DNA from: Chloroflexota bacterium
GTDB taxonomy: Bacteria > Chloroflexota > Dehalococcoidia > Lucifugimonadales > Lucifugimonadaceae
Direction of reading: 5' to 3'
Assembly: GCA_016189845.1 (NCBI GenBank)
Contig: JACPRT010000070.1
Location: 1 to 8,911 of the forward strand
DNA: 8,911 nt
Below, piece by piece: positions 5,693 to 8,911 of this stretch. A program made the translations under genes and the position numbers. The notes beneath the pieces were generated by a model. The model had not been told where the DNA came from and did not search any database. It saw only the letters and a program-made list of their open reading frames with translations. How positions within the stretch are numbered: the stretch's first letter is position 1; every line of letters begins with the position of its first letter.

Positions 5693-6403
5693 CTAACGCT
5701 GCGCGGTCGACGTCTCTTTGATGAACGTCATCGCCGCCTGCGCCCTCAGATCGTTCTGGTTGCCTTCGCCGATTCCGAGCTCGCTGCAGATTCGTTCGAC
5801 CTCGACATCGACCTTGCCCTCGTCCATTTGTACCCTGCGGGCGATCTCGTTCGTGCGGTAGCCGCCCGTCACGTTCTTGAGCACCAGCATCTGCCGCTCG
5901 GTCAGCTTCTCAAGCATGGAGGAGCTTCGAGGGCGCAGCAGTTCGATGATCGTGGGGTCCAGCGTGACGAGACCCCAGGTCGAACCCTCAATTGCCCGGA
6001 CCAGGGCGGCGGTATCCTGCAGATTCTGTTTCAGCAGATAGGACCACCCGCCACCACGACCTTCCGCGACGCTCTGGAGATACTCCTTGTCACGGTGGGA
6101 TGACAATATGACGATGCCCACTTCGGGGCGCAATGACTTGATCCTCTGCGCGGCCTCGATGCCTGTCATGCCTTCTCCGAGGTCGACGTCCATGATCACC
6201 GCGTCGGGCCGGTACTGGTAAGCATTCTTGATGCCGTCCGAGCCATTCTCGGCGGTGGAGACGACTTCGATCTGGCCGTATCCGCCCAGCGCAGTTCTCA
6301 GCAGGTCGCGGAAGAGGGCCTGGTCTTCGACGATGTTCACCCGTATCTTCCGATTGGTGACCGAATTGATGGCGAGCGTGGTACGGCTTTCGACTGTCGT
6401 CAT
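5693..6403 (-). CDS. NarL/FixJ-family response regulator (REC plus LuxR-type HTH), orphan
   Basis: This 236-residue protein has a receiver domain at about 20-140. It shows the acidic pair Glu26/Asp27 (IVEDQ), phospho-acceptor Asp72 (VIMDVDLG), switch Ser101 (ILSSHRD) and Lys125 (YLLKQ). A LuxR-type helix-turn-helix follows at about 167-211 (LTERQMLVLKNVTGG, then TNEIARRVQM). The recognition helix GKVDVEVERICSELGI departs from the usual TVKTHV pattern, so its DNA site may be unusual. The frame is open to 6760; ATG 6403 is chosen because GAGGAA lies 7 bases before it at 6416-6411, while the ATG eight codons upstream has a poorer site. No sensor kinase lies nearby. It is divergent from the AGPS-like oxidase, with a perfect inverted repeat between them, which suggests control of itself or its neighbour. 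Confidence 0.92.
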   Translation of the reverse strand: MTTVESRTTLAINSVTNRKIRVNIVEDQALFRDLLRTALGGYGQIEVVSTAENGSDGIKNAYQYRPDAVIMDVDLGEGMTGIEAAQRIKSLRPEVGIVILSSHRDKEYLQSVAEGRGGGWSYLLKQNLQDTAALVRAIEGSTWGLVTLDPTIIELLRPRSSSMLEKLTERQMLVLKNVTGGYRTNEIARRVQMDEGKVDVEVERICSELGIGEGNQNDLRAQAAMTFIKETSTAQR

Positions 6404-6432
6404 GGCGTTTTTCCTCGTGATCACCATGCTGC

Positions 6433-6467
6433 CGCCGTTCGATGCCACTAGAAAAGCTCGAACGGCG
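6433..6467. promoter_or_regulatory. Long inverted repeat, candidate operator between divergent genes
   Basis: CGCCGTTCGA (6433-6442) is the perfect reverse complement of TCGAACGGCG (6458-6467), with a 15-base spacer between them. The arm centres are 25 bases apart. It lies in the 93-base gap between the response regulator start (6403) and the AGPS-like start (6497), where one dimeric or two-site regulator could control both genes. A role as an RNA hairpin in one leader is the alternative. Confidence 0.6.
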
Positions 6468-6482
6468 TGACCTGGGAGGACC

Positions 6483-6488
6483 GGGAGG
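6483..6488 (+). promoter_or_regulatory. Ribosome-binding site that fixes the AGPS-like start
   Basis: GGGAGG lies 8 bases before ATG 6497. It supports that ATG over the in-frame GTG at 6467, which is part of the inverted repeat and has no comparable site. Confidence 0.7.
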
Positions 6489-6496
6489 TTCGCGGA

Positions 6497-8188
6497 ATGA
6501 CCCAAAAGTCGCAGGGCGCGCCGGGACACGACCGCCGTAGCTTCTGGGCGTGGGGCAACGAGTCGACAGAGCCGACGGCCGAAGGGCTTCGTTCCGCGGC
6601 GCGTGAGATGTCGAAGCGGTTCGGAGTCAACCTTTCTCCCGGCCGACCGCCGGACCTGAGCGCGATTTCCCTGCGCCGCCCGCGGATTTCGCCCGGTGGC
6701 GCGATCGCCGGTTTCTGTTCGACCTCGGCATACGATCGCGCACTGCATTCCTACGGCCATAGTTTTCGAGACCGTGTAAGGAAATTCAGGGGCGAATTTT
6801 CGAACCCCCCCGACTTCGTCGCGTACCCGAATGACGAAGCGGAAGTGGCCGCCGTATTCGACTGGTGTTACGCGAACGACTGCGTGGTAATACCGTTCGG
6901 GGGAGGCTCGTCGGTGGTCGGCGGGGTGGAACCGCCAGCCGAGGCGGGCCGGGTCGCCACGCTGGATCTGACTCGTTTGCAGAGGATCCTGGAAATCGAC
7001 TCGACATCACGTGCAGCCAGGATTCAGGCAGGAGCGCTGGGCCCGGCGATCGAAGCGGATCTGCGGCCTCACGGGCTGACCCTTCGACATTTTCCCCAGA
7101 GTTTCGAGTTCTCCACGCTTGGCGGATGGATCGTGACCAGGTCCGCAGGCCATTACGCGACGAACCACACGCACATAGACGACTTCGTCGAGTCGCTGCG
7201 AATGGTCACGCCCGGCGGCGTGTGGGAATCGCGGCGGTTGCCGGGGAGCGGGGCGGGTCCGGCCCCGGACCGGCTTGTCCTCGGCAGCGAGGGCATCCTG
7301 GGCGCAGTCACGGAGGCGTGGGTGCGGGTGCAGGCCAGGCCCCGCTTCAGGGAGGCGGCCGGCGTGGTCTACTCCAGCCTCGACGCGGCCGCCAGCGCGG
7401 CCCGCAGTATCGTGCAGGCCAAGCTGTGGCCCGCGAATTGCCGGGTACTCGACGAGGGCGAAGCCGGCACCAACGCCGGGATGGATGGTCGCCAGGCATT
7501 GCTGGTGCTCGGCTTCGAATCGGCGGAGTTGCCGCAGTCCGGGCGCATGCACGAAGCGCTGGAGATCGCGGTCGACTCGCACGGGAAGGTCGTCGAACGG
7601 TCTGGCGATGAGTCCGGAGGGCGCCCAGGCGCCGTCGCAGCCGGGACCTTGCCGGCCACGCAGGAACCTGGACCGGTCGAAAGGTGGCGACAGTCATTCA
7701 TTCGAATGCCCTATGACTGGAACCTCTTGCTCGGCTTTGGCCTGATCAACGACACCTTCGAGACGGCGGTGACCTGGGAGCGCTGGCCGGAGTTCGATCG
7801 CAACGTTCGTAGCGCCGTGGCGAAGGCCCTGAAGGATGTCTGCGGCGGTGGGACGGTCACGTGCCGATTCACCCACGTTTACCCCGACGGACCTGCGCCG
7901 TACTACACGTTCACTGGCCTGGGCCGGGCCGGCAGCGAGCTGGAGATGTGGGCGGAGGTGAAGTCCGCGGCATCCGAGGCGGTCATCGCAGGCGGCGGAA
8001 CGATCACGCATCATCACGCGGTCGGCCGCGACCACCGCCCGGGCTACGACGCCGAGCGCCCGGAGCTGTTTGCGCAAGCCCTCCGGGCGGCCAAACGTGC
8101 CGTCGACCCGCGGTGGCTCGTCAATCCCGGCGTGCTGGTCGACGCAGACCCGGATTCCGGAGCGATCGCGGGTTTTCAAAACCGGTAA
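6497..8188 (+). CDS. FAD-binding oxidase related to alkyldihydroxyacetonephosphate synthase (AGPS-like)
   Basis: This 563-residue protein is a VAO/PCMH-type flavoenzyme. After an N-terminal RSFWAWG block, the FAD domain carries PFGGGSSVVGG (133-143), STLGGWIVTRSAGH (206-219, typical of AGPS) and GSEGILGAVTEA (263-274). The cap and C-terminal domain show WRQSFIRMPY (397-406), FETAVTWERW (421-430), FTHVYPDGPAPYYTF (458-472) with the candidate active-site tyrosine, a histidine triplet (505-507) in THHHAVGRDH and NPGVL (543-547). The Tyr plus His-His pattern is that of AGPS, which swaps the acyl group of acyl-DHAP for a fatty alcohol in ether-lipid synthesis. Bacterial homologues may do other flavin chemistry. 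There is no neighbouring acyltransferase or reductase to prove an ether-lipid pathway. The start is set by GGGAGG. Confidence 0.88.
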   Translation: MTQKSQGAPGHDRRSFWAWGNESTEPTAEGLRSAAREMSKRFGVNLSPGRPPDLSAISLRRPRISPGGAIAGFCSTSAYDRALHSYGHSFRDRVRKFRGEFSNPPDFVAYPNDEAEVAAVFDWCYANDCVVIPFGGGSSVVGGVEPPAEAGRVATLDLTRLQRILEIDSTSRAARIQAGALGPAIEADLRPHGLTLRHFPQSFEFSTLGGWIVTRSAGHYATNHTHIDDFVESLRMVTPGGVWESRRLPGSGAGPAPDRLVLGSEGILGAVTEAWVRVQARPRFREAAGVVYSSLDAAASAARSIVQAKLWPANCRVLDEGEAGTNAGMDGRQALLVLGFESAELPQSGRMHEALEIAVDSHGKVVERSGDESGGRPGAVAAGTLPATQEPGPVERWRQSFIRMPYDWNLLLGFGLINDTFETAVTWERWPEFDRNVRSAVAKALKDVCGGGTVTCRFTHVYPDGPAPYYTFTGLGRAGSELEMWAEVKSAASEAVIAGGGTITHHHAVGRDHRPGYDAERPELFAQALRAAKRAVDPRWLVNPGVLVDADPDSGAIAGFQNR

Positions 8189-8207
8189 CTTCCGTAACGC
8201 AACCGGC

Positions 8208-8233
8208 CCGTGAAGGTCACACTTGGGTCACGG
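8208..8233. terminator. Inverted repeat between convergent genes, weak terminator candidate
   Basis: CCGTGA (8208-8213) and TCACGG (8228-8233) pair across a 14-base loop, between the AGPS-like stop (8188) and the stop of the next gene (8230-8228), which it overlaps. A short TTT follows on the plus strand. The stem is short and the loop long, so the call is weak. Confidence 0.3.
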
Positions 8234-8911
8234 TTTCATCAGGGTTCCCAGGGTACCGCCCGGGATGATGGAGTCGTTGTATGCGCTCAGCCGCGCCCAT
8301 GCCTCCCACCAGTTGGTGGACGCCGCGAAACGCTTGACCTGATCGAAGTCCGGGTCGGTCAGCAGCGGCCCCGTCAGTTCGAGCTCACTGCGTCCCATGA
8401 CCTCGCCCGTGATGCCGTCGACCAGATGCGTCGCGAGGGGCGACCAACACCGTTTCTTCAGGTCGACCTGGCGCGTGCTTGGAGTCGAGCAGTCGTGGAG
8501 GGCCATCTTTGAGGGGACGGTCACAATCCAGCGGAACTTGAAAGAGTCGGTTCCCGCGACCGTGTCGACGCACCGGACCGTCTCTGCGTCCGCACGCTCA
8601 AAATCCCATTCGGTGCCCGGCTTGCTCGCCGCTCCTTGCGGATACGAGGCGCGTACAGCGTCGATGGCCTGTCGTGGACCCAGCGCGACCCGGGACTTCG
8701 CGGCATCGAACGTCACACACGTAAAGGTTTGCTGGCTGCGAAGCCGCGCCGGGGCCATAAACGGGTCGGAAGATACGAACCCTGCGAGCGCTTCGCCCGT
8801 ATGCGCATCAACGCCGACGAGCGCAAAGCGCGCCGCCGATCCAGCGGCGGCGTTGGATCCCGTCCATCGCCCCTGCGCCTGGACCGCCCAAATTAGCGAG
8901 TCGTCCGCGGC
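8228..8911 (-). CDS. Unrecognised protein, 5'-truncated by the window edge
   Basis: The frame is open from the right edge (base 8911) to the TGA at 8230-8228, giving 227 residues without a start. An internal ATG at 8758 gives a 176-residue version, but the 51 codons before it are clearly coding. They read as ordered protein (DSLIWAVQAQGRWTG, then FALVGVDAHTGEALAGF), so the true start is off the edge. The visible part alternates short hydrophobic strands with polar turns and includes VDAHTGEALAG, FKFRWIVTV, CWSPLATHLVDG and TNWWEAWARL. It has four cysteines, few charged clusters and no membrane helix. A secreted or periplasmic beta-rich protein is possible, but I do not recognise the family and do not assign a function. 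It converges on the AGPS-like gene with a 39-base gap. Confidence 0.75.
   Translation of the reverse strand, partial: AADDSLIWAVQAQGRWTGSNAAAGSAARFALVGVDAHTGEALAGFVSSDPFMAPARLRSQQTFTCVTFDAAKSRVALGPRQAIDAVRASYPQGAASKPGTEWDFERADAETVRCVDTVAGTDSFKFRWIVTVPSKMALHDCSTPSTRQVDLKKRCWSPLATHLVDGITGEVMGRSELELTGPLLTDPDFDQVKRFAASTNWWEAWARLSAYNDSIIPGGTLGTLMKP

Noticed and set aside
6404..6760. Upstream extension of the response regulator reading frame
   Set aside because: It runs through the AGPS-like gene on the other strand; the GAGGAA site before ATG 6403 and the receiver-domain start fit the shorter protein.
6865..7611. A 248-codon plus-strand open frame inside the AGPS-like gene
   Set aside because: Low-complexity Arg/Gly/Ala-rich product fully covered by the conserved FAD domain in another frame.
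1..8911. CRISPR array, tRNA, rRNA, transposase or integrase gene
   Set aside because: No regularly spaced repeats, no tRNA cloverleaf or rRNA-like stretch and no DDE or recombinase motifs were noticed in either strand.

Overview
This is a GC-rich bacterial chromosomal window of mixed metabolic and regulatory genes. The third-position GC bias, the short intergenic gaps and the gene families (PIN-domain toxin-antitoxin, SMP-30 lactonase, GMC and AGPS-like flavoenzymes, a NarL-type regulator with a GRGGGWSYLLK-like stretch) would fit Chloroflexota or Actinobacteriota. That placement is a guess from family resemblance. No rRNA, tRNA, CRISPR array or insertion sequence was seen.

Left part (1-1350). 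The window opens on the last 63 codons of an acetylxylan esterase/cephalosporin-C deacetylase (+). It converges on a type II toxin-antitoxin operon (-) made of a Phd/YefM-type antitoxin and a VapC-like PIN toxin, with stop and start overlapping in TGATG. A perfect 9+3+9 palindrome covers both the antitoxin ATG and the predicted -10 box. The predicted transcript would start on the ATG itself, so it may be leaderless and autoregulated. The next roughly 370 bases hold no intact gene, only a possible gene remnant and weak hairpins.

Middle part (1351-4341). A GMC flavin oxidoreductase lies 31 bases downstream of a 59-residue ten-cysteine zinc-ribbon protein (both -). Next come a short coding remnant on + that looks like the C-terminal end of a membrane protein, and then an SMP-30/gluconolactonase-like gene (-) whose last codons and stop are duplicated in tandem.

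Right part (4342-8911). A glutamate dehydrogenase (+) is divergent from the SMP-30 gene and converges on an orphan NarL/FixJ response regulator (-). That regulator is divergent from an AGPS-like FAD oxidase (+), and the 93-base gap between them carries a perfect 10-bp inverted repeat with a 15-bp spacer, a good operator candidate. The AGPS-like gene converges on an unrecognised gene (-) that runs off the right edge.

I see no clear new multi-gene system. The most unusual signals are regulatory: the start-codon palindrome of the toxin-antitoxin operon and the inverted repeat between the response regulator and the AGPS-like gene.
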